Shown: positions 50,910-60,765, counted from the first letter of the stretch. The stretch is 64,000 bases of DNA from Pseudomonas neuropathica (GCF_015461835.1 NZ_JACOPX010000006.1:248001-312000), one strand, 5' to 3'. Notes: generated by a model from the letters alone, not told the origin. Numbers and translations: made by a program.

Positions 50910-52184
50910 TCAAAATCTCGGCTTGATCGCCCTCCAATCCGGCTTGTAGCGCTGCATCTGCCGCACATCATCGCGCTGACGAATCCCGCACGTCAGGTAC
51001 TGATCATGCAGCTTGCCCAACTGCTCATGATCCAGCTCCAGCCCAAGCCCCGGCGCGCGAGTGATCTTCACGCAGCCATCGACAATCGGCAGTTTGCCAC
51101 CCTTGATCACTTCCTCATCCGGCTCCTGCCACGGGTAATGGGTGTCGCAGGCGTAATCCAGATTCGGCACGGCCGCCGCCACATGTGCCATCGCCATCAG
51201 GCTGATACCCAGGTGTGAATTGGAATGCATCGACACACCGAGACCGAACACATCGCACATCTTCGCCAGCGTCTGCGTGTCGCGCAGGCCGCCCCAGTAA
51301 TGGTGATCGGCAAGCACGATCTGCACGCTGTTCTGCGCGACGCTGCGGCGAAATTCGTCGAAGTCGGTAACCACCATATTGGTCGCCAGCGGCAGTCCAA
51401 TGCGCTTGTGCAGTTCGGCCATGCCGTCAAGGCCAGGGGTTGGATCTTCGTAATACTGCAAATCATCGCCAAGCAATTCGGCCATACGAATAGACGTTTC
51501 CAGCGACCAGTTGCCGTTCGGATCGATGCGCAACGGGTAACCGGGAAAAGCCTTTTTCAACGCTTTGATGCACGCCACCTCATGCTCCGGCGGCAAGGTG
51601 CCGGCCTTGAGCTTGATGCTCTTGAAACCGTACGCCTCGATCATCCGCGCGGCTTGCGCGACGATCTGCTGCTCGCTGAGCGCCTCGCCCCAGTTGTCCG
51701 GTTTGTAGGGTGAATCGACATGCTGCGCATACTTGAAGAACAGGTAAGCGCTGAACGGCACTTCATCGCGAATCGCACCGCCGAGCAGATCCACCAGCGG
51801 CACATTGAGGTAATGCGCCTGCAAATCGAGAAACGCCACTTCGAACGCCGAATAGGCATTGCTCACTGCTTTACTGGCGTGGGAACCGGGCGCCAGTTCG
51901 GCACCCGCAATGCTTGCAGGTTTGTTCGCGGCAACGGTGGCCTGCACGATGGCGCGCAACTGGTTGAGGTTGAACGGATCGAGGCCGATCAGTTGCCCCT
52001 GCAATTGCTGCTGGATCGCCAGCGCCGGGGCATCGCCATAACTTTCGCCGAGGCCGATGTAGCCGTTGTCGCTTTCGATCTCGATGATCGAGCGCAAGGC
52101 GAAGGGTTCATGAATGCCGCTGGCGTTGAGCAGCGGCGGATCACGGAAGGCAATCGGGGTCACAGTCACGCGGGTGATTTTCAA
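50910..52184 (-). CDS. gudD: Glucarate dehydratase (enolase superfamily)
   Basis: 424 residues. Enolase-superfamily ligands are visible in LRIDPNGNW (Asp), YYEDPTPG (Glu) and TNMVVTDFDE (Asn), the acid/base motif KLKAG and the His in MHSNSHLGIS. Start ITRVTVTPIAFRDPPLLN is typical of GudD. It converts D-glucarate to 5-keto-4-deoxyglucarate. It lies 30 bases downstream of its transporter gene in one operon, with a divergent LysR gene. Confidence 0.9.
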   Translation of the reverse strand: MKITRVTVTPIAFRDPPLLNASGIHEPFALRSIIEIESDNGYIGLGESYGDAPALAIQQQLQGQLIGLDPFNLNQLRAIVQATVAANKPASIAGAELAPGSHASKAVSNAYSAFEVAFLDLQAHYLNVPLVDLLGGAIRDEVPFSAYLFFKYAQHVDSPYKPDNWGEALSEQQIVAQAARMIEAYGFKSIKLKAGTLPPEHEVACIKALKKAFPGYPLRIDPNGNWSLETSIRMAELLGDDLQYYEDPTPGLDGMAELHKRIGLPLATNMVVTDFDEFRRSVAQNSVQIVLADHHYWGGLRDTQTLAKMCDVFGLGVSMHSNSHLGISLMAMAHVAAAVPNLDYACDTHYPWQEPDEEVIKGGKLPIVDGCVKITRAPGLGLELDHEQLGKLHDQYLTCGIRQRDDVRQMQRYKPDWRAIKPRF

Positions 52185-52214
52185 GATAACGCTCCTGACA
52201 GATCAACAATCAAT

Positions 52215-53582
52215 TCAATGGCTCGCGGCCGGTCTGGCCGTCGCGACAACGGCGGTCTCGTCATGGGGCTTTGCCGGAGTTTTACCCTTGGCCCCCGGGG
52301 CCGTGCGAGCAAAGAAGATCACCACTGCAGCGACCAGTGACGTCGCCGCCAGGCCATAAATACCGCCCTCGATGGAGCCGGTGGTTTCTTCGAGGATGCC
52401 GAACGCCGTCGGCGCAACGAAGCCGCCGAGGTTGCCGATGGAGTTGATCAGGGCGATCACCGCAGCGGCGATACGCGCATCCAGATAGCTTTGCGGAATT
52501 GGCCAGAACAGTGCCGAAGCAGCCTTGAAGCCAATGGCCGCAAAGCAGATCGCGACGAAGGCGAAGATCGGCCCGCCGGTGGTCGACATGAACATGCCGA
52601 TCGCCGCGATCACCAGCGTCAGCGCGACCCAGGCTTGCTGGAATTTCCACTTGCCGGCCATCGCCGCAAAACCGTACATAGCAACAATCGAAATGATCCA
52701 CGGAATCGAATTGAGCAGGCCGACCTGGAAGTCGCCGAGATTGCCCATCTTCTTGATCATGCTCGGCAGCCAGAATGTCGCGCCGTAAATGGTCAGGGCA
52801 ATGGAGAAGTAGATGAAACAGAACAGCGCAATCTGCCGATCCGCCAGCAGCTTGAACATCGACGGTTTGGCCACTTGCACCGCCTCACGAGCACGCTGCT
52901 CTTCGGCAATTGCTGCCACCAGCGCTTCGCGTTCCTCTTCGCTCAGCCACTTGGCCTGACGCGGATGCGATTGCAGCCAGAACCAGACAAATGCGCAGAG
53001 CACCACCGATGCGGCACCCTCGATCAAGAACATCCACTGCCATCCATGCAAACCCAGGCCACTGATGTGCAGCAACGCACCGGACACCGGGCCGGAGATC
53101 ACCGAGGCAATCGCCGAACCGCTGAGAAACACCGCCATGGTCTTGCCGCGCTCGGAGGCTGGCAGCCATTGGGTGAAGTAATAAATGATCCCCGGAAAGA
53201 ACCCTGCCTCGGCCGCGCCGAGAATAAAGCGCAGCACATAGAAACTGGTTTCACCTCTAACGAACGCCATGGCCATGGCGGCCGCGCCCCAGGTGAACAT
53301 GATCCGCGTCAGCCAGACCCGCGCGCCGTAACGCTGCAGAAGCATGTTGGACGGCACTTCGAACAGCGCGTAGCCAACGAAGAACAAACCGGCACCGAGG
53401 CCGTAAGCCGCCGCACCGATGCCCAGATCGGTTTCCATGTGGCTGCGCACGAAACCGATGTTGACCCGATCGATGTAGTTGACGATGAACATCACCACGA
53501 ACAGCGGTAGCACGTGGCGCTTGACCTTGGCTGCGGCACGGGCAAGCACCGTGACGTCCAGCGGACTCTGGAGATTTTTCAA
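52215..53582 (-). CDS. gudP: MFS transporter, glucarate/galactarate (ACS family) type
   Basis: 455 residues, twelve helices, anion:cation symporter-type motifs (NYIDRVNIGFVRSHMETDLG, GYALFEVPSNMLLQRYGARV). A TTG start at 53582 is supported by GGGAG eight bases upstream; the next ATG would remove part of helix 1. First gene of the glucarate operon, importing the substrate of GudD. Confidence 0.85.
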   Translation of the reverse strand: MKNLQSPLDVTVLARAAAKVKRHVLPLFVVMFIVNYIDRVNIGFVRSHMETDLGIGAAAYGLGAGLFFVGYALFEVPSNMLLQRYGARVWLTRIMFTWGAAAMAMAFVRGETSFYVLRFILGAAEAGFFPGIIYYFTQWLPASERGKTMAVFLSGSAIASVISGPVSGALLHISGLGLHGWQWMFLIEGAASVVLCAFVWFWLQSHPRQAKWLSEEEREALVAAIAEEQRAREAVQVAKPSMFKLLADRQIALFCFIYFSIALTIYGATFWLPSMIKKMGNLGDFQVGLLNSIPWIISIVAMYGFAAMAGKWKFQQAWVALTLVIAAIGMFMSTTGGPIFAFVAICFAAIGFKAASALFWPIPQSYLDARIAAAVIALINSIGNLGGFVAPTAFGILEETTGSIEGGIYGLAATSLVAAVVIFFARTAPGAKGKTPAKPHDETAVVATARPAASH

Positions 53583-53659
53583 GGGGCGACTCCCGATCTT
53601 GTTTTTTTAGGGATGGCGTAAAGCGATGGGCCGATCATGGACGGCGATCATTGATCCCG

Positions 53660-53698
53660 TCTAATCTAACTTGGCATTCGATTGATACCTGGATTAGA
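53660..53698. promoter_or_regulatory. Dyad TCTAATC / GATTAGA between gudP and its LysR gene
   Basis: Perfect 7-base inverted arms 25 bases apart in the divergent promoter region; the right arm overlaps the region just before the LysR ATG. A plausible binding site for the LysR protein with autoregulation. Confidence 0.45.
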
Positions 53699-53701
53699 TC
53701 A

Positions 53702-54601
53702 ATGTTCGAACTGACTCAACTGCGCTGCTTCACCACGGTCGCCACTGAACTCAACTTCCGCCGCGCCGCCGAGCGACTGAACATGACGCAGCCGCCGCTG
53801 AGCCGGCAGATTCAATTGCTCGAGCATCATCTCGGCGTCGAACTGTTTACCCGCAGCACTCGTAGCGTCGCGCTAACGGCTGCCGGTCGGGCGTTCTTCG
53901 TCGAAGCACAGAACCTGCTGGAGCGCGCACAGCAAGCAGCCGTCACTGCCCGACGGTTCGCAGAGGGCGACATCGGTACGGTGAACATCAGTTTTGTCGG
54001 CAGCGCGGTGTATGAGTTTTTGCCCAAGGTGATTGCCGAGGCACGCCTGAAACAACCGCAGGTGAAAATCGATCTGTCGGAGATGAACACTTACCAGCAA
54101 CACGAAGCCCTGCGCGCGCGACGCATCGATTTGGGCATCGCCCGTGCGCCGCTATTGGAGCCTGGCTACGCGACTGAATGCCTGGTGCGTGAACCGTTTG
54201 TACTGGCGGTGCCGAGCGGACACCCATTGGCGTCGGCGGCTGAAGTGGCGGTCAGTGATCTGGATAAACAACCGTTCCTGATGTACTCCCATGCCGCGTA
54301 TCCGCCATTCAACGAATTGCTCACCGGAATGCTGCGCTCAGCTCGGGTCGCGCCGGATTACGTGCAGTGGCTGGGTTCATCACTGACGATTCTGGCACTG
54401 GTGAATGCGGGCATGGGCCTGGCGTTGGTACCGCGCTGCGCCACCAGTGTGGTGTTCAAGAATGTGGTGTTTCGCGATATCGATCTGGGCGAAGGCGTGC
54501 AGAGCGAGCTGCATCTGATCTGGCGGGAGAACAACGACAACCCGGCGTTCGCGATGTTGCTGGAAGCAATTCGCCGGGCGGTGGCTGAGGGTTGGGGCTG
54601 A
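53702..54601 (+). CDS. LysR-family regulator of the glucarate operon
   Basis: 299 residues, HTH TQLRCFTTVATELNFRRAAE with QPPLSRQIQLLEHHLGVELF, like BenM/CatM-group regulators. Start at 53702 rather than the upstream in-frame ATG, which would lie across the putative operator. Divergent from gudP by 119 bases. Confidence 0.88.
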   Translation: MFELTQLRCFTTVATELNFRRAAERLNMTQPPLSRQIQLLEHHLGVELFTRSTRSVALTAAGRAFFVEAQNLLERAQQAAVTARRFAEGDIGTVNISFVGSAVYEFLPKVIAEARLKQPQVKIDLSEMNTYQQHEALRARRIDLGIARAPLLEPGYATECLVREPFVLAVPSGHPLASAAEVAVSDLDKQPFLMYSHAAYPPFNELLTGMLRSARVAPDYVQWLGSSLTILALVNAGMGLALVPRCATSVVFKNVVFRDIDLGEGVQSELHLIWRENNDNPAFAMLLEAIRRAVAEGWG

Positions 54602-54608
54602 AGAAATA

Positions 54609-54731
54609 CTAGTTCTTCAGAGGTGGTGGAGCACTGGGTGCCTTGGGCTGCGCATTTGCCACTGGCTTGCCATCTTTCGTGTAGCGACGCGCTACCCATT
54701 CCGGCATTGGTTGCGGTGCTCTGGCTGTCAT
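54609..54731 (-). CDS. Small proline-rich hypothetical protein (40 aa)
   Basis: A short gene: TARAPQPMPEWVARRYTKDG, then a Pro/Ala-rich tail ending APPPLKN. The ATG has a perfect GGAGG seven bases upstream and overlaps the stop of the preceding membrane-protein gene as ATGA, strong signs of real translation. No function known. Confidence 0.65.
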   Translation of the reverse strand: MTARAPQPMPEWVARRYTKDGKPVANAQPKAPSAPPPLKN

Positions 54732-55333
54732 AAAGAAACCTCCGATTTCGGGCCGAATTCGACCCACTTGACCTTCCCGGAATCTATCAGCAAAAACTCA
54801 GCGCCAAAAGGCACTTCTGCCCCTTCGGCATCCAGCCAACAGGGATTTTGCATGACGAACTGGCCACTGCTGGACTCCGGCGGCCACTCCACCGGCCAGC
54901 CAAAAACGCGCCTTTCATCGTTCAAATGTAGCGTGACCAGACGATGATGTTGGGCAAAAACGCTGAACCATTCGCTGGGGTAGGAAGTTTGTTTCGTGAC
55001 ATTTCGACTGCGTAACCAGCCATGCAATTTGTCATTCGTGGCCAGGTAGCAGGAAAGCAACCCGAGCGTCACCGACACAACGAATGCCCATATCGTTTCG
55101 GCCTTGGCATCCCAACGTCCTACAGAAAAACCTTTCGAACCCACCCACAAACACAGAGAGCCAATCCCCAAAACCGCGCCCTGAATCACAAACGTAAAAA
55201 TCAGCGCCTGCACAATCTGCCCAAACGTATCGGGTCGTTTGAAAGCCGTCAGCGAATAAAAAATCCACGCCGACAAAAAACCGGGAATCAAGTACTGCAA
55301 CAGCGGAATAACTTCTTTGACCAGATCATCCAT
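54728..55333 (-). CDS. DUF6338-like membrane protein
   Basis: 201 residues. Three hydrophobic segments (VIPLLQYLIPGFLSAWIFYS; the ALIFTFVIQGAVLGIGSLCL stretch; FVVSVTLGLLSCYLA) are followed by a soluble, Trp-rich C-terminal domain (FGWPVEWPPES). The pattern recalls DUF6338 proteins, an uncertain match. Start at 55333 with GGAG ten bases away. Coupled to the 40-residue gene. Confidence 0.6.
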   Translation of the reverse strand: MDDLVKEVIPLLQYLIPGFLSAWIFYSLTAFKRPDTFGQIVQALIFTFVIQGAVLGIGSLCLWVGSKGFSVGRWDAKAETIWAFVVSVTLGLLSCYLATNDKLHGWLRSRNVTKQTSYPSEWFSVFAQHHRLVTLHLNDERRVFGWPVEWPPESSSGQFVMQNPCWLDAEGAEVPFGAEFLLIDSGKVKWVEFGPKSEVSL

Positions 55334-55476
55334 GATCCGTGGCTCCTTGAAAGACCGGTCGATCTGACTATCGACCGGCCCGTAAAAGCCTAGTGCACAC
55401 GGAGAAAACCCTTCTTGCGCAACTGTCACCGTTCATTTCACCAATCAGATCCACACCTTTCAGCCTCCAGGCAGCC

Positions 55477-55519
55477 AAAAAAAAAACAGAAACCTACGAT
55501 ACGGCTTCTGCTTTTTTTG
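55477..55519 (-). terminator. Rho-independent terminator after the small lipoprotein gene
   Basis: Read on the minus strand: GCAGAAGCC, an 8-base loop, GGTTTCTG, then a run of ten T. Confidence 0.75.
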
Positions 55520-55534
55520 TCTCGGCGGGCGTCG

Positions 55535-55870
55535 TTACAGGCAGTCACGCACCGATTGGCGCAACGACCCGGACTTGGCCCACGGCGGCCCCTGATACAA
55601 CGAAACCCGGCTGCCATCCTTGTACTTGACGATGTCGAGAATCTCGTCGGCAGTGATGATGCTTGGCGCCGTGATGCGGTAGCCGTTGGAAATCGATGTC
55701 TGCGAAGTCTTGGCCACATCCTTCTGCCACAACGGTAATAAACACGCAGCATAGTCCTTGGGCGACTTGGCGCTGGTTTTGCTGATATTCGGCTCACCCG
55801 GCACCAGCGATGCCGGCAACGAGCAACCTGCCAACAGGGTCAGCGCCAGACTCCCGATCCATATCCGCAT
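55535..55870 (-). CDS. Small predicted lipoprotein
   Basis: 111 residues, starting RIWIGSLALTLLAGC with lipobox LAGC. The mature part has two more Cys (AACLLP and RDCL at the extreme end). No family recognised. Ends at its own terminator. Confidence 0.7.
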   Translation of the reverse strand: MRIWIGSLALTLLAGCSLPASLVPGEPNISKTSAKSPKDYAACLLPLWQKDVAKTSQTSISNGYRITAPSIITADEILDIVKYKDGSRVSLYQGPPWAKSGSLRQSVRDCL

Positions 55871-56054
55871 GGTGTATTCCTGATCTGAAAAAAGTGAATG
55901 TAGCGTGTAAGCGGCGCTACATCCATCGTGGTACCGCGCCCTTGGCGCAATCTGCACAACTTTTCACAACCGTTCAGCGTGCTGACGAACAGGCTTTGCC
56001 CATCGACGAAAAATGCGACTACTCTTTTCTACCGAGAATGTTCTGGAGGTGATC

Positions 56055-56294
56055 ATGCGGCTCAATGAATACGAACACGAACTTCAACGCGACCTGCAAA
56101 GCGTTGCATCGGACTTGAGATGGTCGGCGGTCGACCTCAAACGTATCGCAGAACAACTGCGCAAATCCGGCAACGAGGCAGATGCGCAAAGCGTGCTGAG
56201 ATCCTGTGAGGTGCTGCAAAGCGATGAAGAACGGCTGCAACTCTATGCCCGGGAAGTGAAAGCCCGCGCCATCAGCCGGACCAAGGTCCACTGA
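56055..56294 (+). CDS. Small helical hypothetical protein
   Basis: 79 residues, almost entirely charged heptad-like helix (YEHELQRDLQSVASDLRWSA; LKRIAEQLRKSGNEA), so probably a coiled coil. A strong GGAGGT site precedes the ATG at 56055. Ends at a terminator. No function assigned. Confidence 0.65.
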   Translation: MRLNEYEHELQRDLQSVASDLRWSAVDLKRIAEQLRKSGNEADAQSVLRSCEVLQSDEERLQLYAREVKARAISRTKVH

Positions 56295-56316
56295 GACCAC
56301 CCTCCCCTAAAACAGA

Positions 56317-56343
56317 AGCCCCGACACAGGCCGGGGCTTTTTC
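56317..56343 (+). terminator. Rho-independent terminator
   Basis: AGCCCCG-acacagg-CCGGGGCT-TTTT, shared by convergent small genes. Confidence 0.85.
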
Positions 56344-56354
56344 GTTACAGCCAG

Positions 56355-56552
56355 TCAGTGAGTTCTGTGACTTTGCGCGCGCGCCGAGCGTTTTTTGTAG
56401 CCAGGCAACGCAGCAGCATAGGCCAGTGCTTCCTCTCGGCTGCCAAACGACGCCAGCCGATCGCCTTGGGTGCAAACCCGCCATGGGCCATTGTTCACGC
56501 TAAGCACGTCATAGCCGTTCATGTGCATCTTGATCAACATCGGCATGCTCAT
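56355..56552 (-). CDS. Small DUF2188-like hypothetical protein
   Basis: 65 residues; GPWRVCTQGDRLASFGSREE with EALAYAAALPGYKK resembles the DUF2188 pattern (strand-strand-helix, here with a basic tail). The GGAGGT site favours the ATG at 56552; several in-frame ATGs follow. Confidence 0.6.
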   Translation of the reverse strand: MSMPMLIKMHMNGYDVLSVNNGPWRVCTQGDRLASFGSREEALAYAAALPGYKKRSARAQSHRTH

Positions 56553-56776
56553 GGACACCTCCATTTTCGCTAACGGTCAGATCCAGCTTCACGCTTTTAC
56601 CTTACACCCTGATCCGCCCGAAATGCCGACCGGGTGTCGCAAGCCGCGACCATCATGGCGCGGGCACTTTACGCTGCAGCCAACGCTCCAAATCCAAATG
56701 AAACCTTTGATGCTAGCTTCGGCTCAAATATTGCAGTTTTATTACTCTTTCGTGACAAGCAGTAAACAGGTAACAA

Positions 56777-57139
56777 ATGAAAATACGCGCAACCGTTATA
56801 TGCGAACAGGATCGCCACGTTCTCCTGGTACGCAAACCCCGCTGCCGCTGGACATTGCCCGGCGGCAAGGTCGAGCCCGGCGAAACCCGAGCGCAGGCTG
56901 CCGTACGTGAACTGCAAGAAGAAACCGGCCTGGACGCCGACGATGTGTTGTATTTAATGGAATTGCAGAGCGGCAGCACACAGCATCATGTCTACGAGGT
57001 CTCCGTGCTGGACTTCGAGCAAGTGCGGCCGCAGAACGAGATCATTGATTGCATCTGGCATCCGCTGGACGCAGTGCGCAATCTGCACACCAGTGAGGCG
57101 ACATTGCGCATTGTTGAAGCGTTTCAACGACGTTTATGA
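56777..57139 (+). CDS. Nudix hydrolase
   Basis: 120 residues. Complete Nudix box starting at GGKVEPGE and ending RELQEETGL, following the GX5EX7REUXEEXGU pattern. Hydrolyses a nucleoside-diphosphate-linked compound; substrate unknown. It converges with the DUF1652 gene. Confidence 0.9.
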   Translation: MKIRATVICEQDRHVLLVRKPRCRWTLPGGKVEPGETRAQAAVRELQEETGLDADDVLYLMELQSGSTQHHVYEVSVLDFEQVRPQNEIIDCIWHPLDAVRNLHTSEATLRIVEAFQRRL

Positions 57140-57143
57140 GGCG

Positions 57144-57386
57144 TTAACCAGCAAAGGCCCGGCGACCGGCGCTCATTTCGGTGCGTAACTCACCGATGAA
57201 GTTGGAAATGTCACGGATCGTGACGAGGTGTTCCGGGGAAACGCCAGTGAGCAGCAGTTCGACACGCCCGCTGTCCGGCTCATAAACCTTGATTTGCAGC
57301 AGTCCCTGCGCACTCGGAATGCAGTCGCACTTGAACGCAGGGAAGCCGGATTCGACAATCCGGCAAATATCGTCAATGGCAAGCAT
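57144..57386 (-). CDS. DUF1652 family protein
   Basis: 80 residues, beginning LAIDDICRIVESGFPAFKCD and containing RVELLLTGVSPEHL and ISNFIGELR, the pattern of the Pseudomonas DUF1652 family. Start chosen at 57386, as the upstream frame is not family-like. Function unknown. Confidence 0.75.
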   Translation of the reverse strand: MLAIDDICRIVESGFPAFKCDCIPSAQGLLQIKVYEPDSGRVELLLTGVSPEHLVTIRDISNFIGELRTEMSAGRRAFAG

Positions 57387-57495
57387 GAGTGCACGCCTCG
57401 CAGGCGTTGGTCGGTCGACTCGTTGAGCATAGATGAGCCATTTGTGGCTTGCCCGATACAAAATGCCAACCCGATCACAACAATCCACCCCGCCC

Positions 57496-58395
57496 TCAGT
57501 GTGCGTCGTGATCCCAGATCCAGTTCCACATCCCCGGCAAATTTACCGGCTCCGAACTTTTTTCCACCGTACGAGCCAATGCCGCTTTCTCAAGTTCAGC
57601 GTGATCATCATAGAAAGGCTTGTCCGCCAGCTTCACGCCCGTGGCAGCGGCGCTGTCGAGCAGAATCTGCAGGTATTCGCGCGTGTGCCGCGCGGTATAG
57701 CGATTCAGATCATGAAACGTCACTACTACCGGAATCACCCCGTCAACGGTCGGAAATTCGCCAAGGGCAATCCGTTCACGAACTTCTGATAATTGTCGCA
57801 GCATGTTTGCCCGACGCCTCGGGCTGGCATTGAAGCCCCAGATCTTGCCATCGTTGGCACTTAAATCCGTGAGCAACACATGCAAACCATGCTGTTGATA
57901 AGCGGCAAAGGTACGTTTGTCGTAATTCCAGAACGGCGGGCGCAGCAACTTCGGCGGCGCGCCAGTGATGGCAGCGATATCAGCCGTGCCGTTGGTCAGC
58001 GATTCTTCGAGTGCTTGCGGATCGAGCAAGCGATGATTGGTGTGCCAGTGAGTGGCCGTATGAAACGCCAGTATGTGGCCCTCCTCATACTCACGCCGCA
58101 TGATGCCGCGACCGATGTCACTGTTGCCCGCTCGCGGTGCGCGCGTCTGCACGAAGAACACCGCTTTGATATTCGGCATCAGCGAATTGTCCTTGAGGCT
58201 GTCGAGCACCGTCGCCGACGGATTCCAGAAACTGGATGCGCTGGGGCCGTCATCGAACGTCAACAGGAAGCGCACCGGTGCCTGGGCTTTAAGGCGCGTT
58301 TCGGTTTGCGCGGTCATTTCTATCGGGGCGGCGATACAACCGGCCAGCCCGAGGGCGATGAGCGCTGCACAGAGAAGCTTGAATCCGGATGTCAT
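57496..58395 (-). CDS. Polysaccharide deacetylase family lipoprotein
   Basis: 299 residues. Lipobox LAGC at residues 17-20, then a NodB-type domain: TFDDGPS with the catalytic and metal Asp, HTATHWHTNH for the metal His residues, RPPFWNYD, and a late FHDLN. Likely removes acetyl groups from an envelope or matrix polysaccharide at the membrane surface. Confidence 0.85.
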   Translation of the reverse strand: MTSGFKLLCAALIALGLAGCIAAPIEMTAQTETRLKAQAPVRFLLTFDDGPSASSFWNPSATVLDSLKDNSLMPNIKAVFFVQTRAPRAGNSDIGRGIMRREYEEGHILAFHTATHWHTNHRLLDPQALEESLTNGTADIAAITGAPPKLLRPPFWNYDKRTFAAYQQHGLHVLLTDLSANDGKIWGFNASPRRRANMLRQLSEVRERIALGEFPTVDGVIPVVVTFHDLNRYTARHTREYLQILLDSAAATGVKLADKPFYDDHAELEKAALARTVEKSSEPVNLPGMWNWIWDHDAH

Positions 58396-58526
58396 GTTTT
58401 GCCTTGAGCACGGCGGCTGCCGTCATGTTGTCGATTGGCAAAACTCCCTCGCCCTTATCCATCCTTGCGCCCCGATCTGCGAGCGGAGGTTGGATAAGGT
58501 ACACAGGGTTTGGTTCCGGCGCTCGC

Positions 58527-59474
58527 TCAGTGAGCCAATGCCTGTTGAAAGGACGTGTCAATAATGCCGGCAGTGGCTAACGGAGCCGGCAGCGCTTTCA
58601 CTTTGAACAGGAAATCGGCAGTACTTTGCAAATCCGTCGCCGCTTGTGTGTCAACGGGGCCGACCGTCATGTGCGCCTGACGCAACCAGTGGCGCGACAC
58701 CTGCTGATCGAGATTGGCTTTCTTTGCCCATAGATCAGCGTATTCGTCCGTGTGGCTATCGACCCAGGCCCGCGCCTGCTTCAAGCGCCCGAGAAAATCC
58801 GCGATGGCTGCACGTTTGCTGTCGATGGACGGTGTCGACGCCGCGATAGCACTGAGGCCCGGCATCAGATTCTTGGCGGTCAGGATCGGTCGCGCGCCGG
58901 AGAACACGATCTGCTGGGAAATGTACGGCTCCCATACCGGGAAAGCGTCGATGCTGCCCTGTGGAAGGGCTGCGGCGGCATCGATCGGCATTAGCTTGAC
59001 GAAATCGACGTAGTTTTCCGGCAGACCGCCCTGCTCCAGTGCGCGCAAGGTCAATTGCTGGCTCCAGGCACCGGGCCAGTAGGCGACTTTCTTGCCTTTC
59101 AGATCGGCGATGGTTTTTACCGGCGAGTCCTTCGGCACGAGTAACGCGATGGTGTCCGGATTCTGCCGCGATACGCCAATCAGTTTCACCGGCGCCTGCT
59201 TGGCAGCCAGAAACAGAAAACCGGAATCGCCCAAAAAGCCCAGATCCAGTGAACCGGTTTGCAAGGCTTCCGCCAAGGGTGCAGCGGCCTGGAAGTGCTT
59301 CCAATCGACGGTATAAGGCGCGCCTTTCAACACGCCGGAGGCCTCCACCGAGGCACGGATGTTGTAGTAGTTCTGATCGCCGACATGCAGGACCAAGGAC
59401 TCGGCAGCGTAGGAAAGTGGCGACGTAAACAGCGCAGCGCTCAGCGCACCGCGTAGGAACCGAGAAAGCTTCAT
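58527..59474 (-). CDS. Aliphatic sulfonate/nitrate-type ABC substrate-binding protein (SsuA-like)
   Basis: 315 residues, signal peptide ending PLSYAAES, then LVLHVGDQNYYN and later LDLGFLGDSGFLFLAA. NMT1/SsuA-like fold. Start at 59474 with AGGA. It is divergent from a second SsuA-like gene across a 295-base gap in which I see no further gene. Confidence 0.82.
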   Translation of the reverse strand: MKLSRFLRGALSAALFTSPLSYAAESLVLHVGDQNYYNIRASVEASGVLKGAPYTVDWKHFQAAAPLAEALQTGSLDLGFLGDSGFLFLAAKQAPVKLIGVSRQNPDTIALLVPKDSPVKTIADLKGKKVAYWPGAWSQQLTLRALEQGGLPENYVDFVKLMPIDAAAALPQGSIDAFPVWEPYISQQIVFSGARPILTAKNLMPGLSAIAASTPSIDSKRAAIADFLGRLKQARAWVDSHTDEYADLWAKKANLDQQVSRHWLRQAHMTVGPVDTQAATDLQSTADFLFKVKALPAPLATAGIIDTSFQQALAH

Positions 59475-59769
59475 GGCGAGTCCTGCAAAGGGAAATTGCA
59501 TAGACCATAACGCTCTTTATTCTTGGTTTTTAAATTCGATTAATGCATAAGCTCATCACGGTCGATTCCTACTGTTGGTGTAGCAACAGCAGCAAACCAC
59601 AGTGTTGCCCCATCAACAGGAGAAATCTCCCAATACGTGTTTAAACCCTTATAAACCGGGACTTTCAAGCACATGGCACAGAGCCTGCAATATTCCATTC
59701 ATGCAGGAAGCATTCGATAAAAATATCTTTTTGGACATAAGAAACCTGTGCCTTTGCCGGAGCGCCCCC

Positions 59770-60750
59770 ATGACATTGTTCTTTCCCCGACTCAAAACCC
59801 TGCTGGCGGCCAGCGCCATGGTGCTGAGCCTGCAACCGCTCGTCCACGCCGCGGAAACGGCGCCAGCAGAAGTGCATCTCGACTACGCCTATTACTCGCC
59901 AGTCAGCCTGGTGCTCAAGCACTTCGGCTTCCTCGAAAAGGCCTTGCCGCAAACCAAAGTCAGTTGGGTACTGAGCCAGGGCAGCAACCGCTCACTGGAA
60001 TACCTCAACAGTGGGGGCGTGGACTTCGCTTCCAGCGCCAGCCTTGCTGCGGTGCTGAGCCGTGCCAATGGCAGCCCGATCAGATCCGTCTACGTCTATA
60101 GCCGCGCCGAATGGACAGCCTTGGTCGTACGCAAGGATTCGCCGTACCAGAGCGTCGCCGACCTCAGGGGTAAAAAGATCGCCGCCACCAAAGGCACCGA
60201 CCCTTATCTGTTTACCCTGCGCAGTCTGCAGCAGGCCGGGCTGAAAAAAGATGAGGTGGAACTGGTCCACCTGCAGCATCCGGATGGCCGCACGGCGCTG
60301 GAAAAAGGCGATGTCGACGCCTGGGCCGGCCTCGATCCGCACATGGCCGCCAGTCAGGTTCAGGCCGGCTCGCGCCTGCTCTACCGCAACCCGGCGTTCA
60401 ACAGCTACGGCGTGGTCAGCGTCACTGAGCAATACGCCAAAGAACATCCGCAGACTATCGAAACCGTGATCAAAGCTTACGAACAGGCCCGCGACTGGGC
60501 GCTGAAAAATCCTGATGAGTTCGCCGCCCTTCTCGCCAAGGAGTCCGGCTTGCCGCTGGACGTAGCCAAGCTGCAACTATCGCGCACCGACCTGAGTAGC
60601 CCGCAGCTGACCCAACAGGACATCAGCGCCTCCAAGGCTGCGGCGCCGATTCTGGTCTCCGAGGAACTGGTGCGCCGTGGAGTGAATGTCGATCAAGTCA
60701 TCGACCAACTGCTCGACAGCGGTGTACAGCAAGCCGTCGCCCGCCAGTAA
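59770..60750 (+). CDS. Aliphatic sulfonate-type ABC substrate-binding protein (SsuA-like)
   Basis: 326 residues. Signal peptide ending PLVHAAET, mature start VHLDYAYYSPVSLVLKHFGF, with VDFASSASLAAVL and DVDAWAGLDPHMA. It precedes the permease gene in the same direction (62 bases), so this is the binding protein most likely paired with that permease. The longer upstream frame has no clear start. Confidence 0.84.
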   Translation: MTLFFPRLKTLLAASAMVLSLQPLVHAAETAPAEVHLDYAYYSPVSLVLKHFGFLEKALPQTKVSWVLSQGSNRSLEYLNSGGVDFASSASLAAVLSRANGSPIRSVYVYSRAEWTALVVRKDSPYQSVADLRGKKIAATKGTDPYLFTLRSLQQAGLKKDEVELVHLQHPDGRTALEKGDVDAWAGLDPHMAASQVQAGSRLLYRNPAFNSYGVVSVTEQYAKEHPQTIETVIKAYEQARDWALKNPDEFAALLAKESGLPLDVAKLQLSRTDLSSPQLTQQDISASKAAAPILVSEELVRRGVNVDQVIDQLLDSGVQQAVARQ

Positions 60751-60765
60751 CCGATCAGCCTCAGG

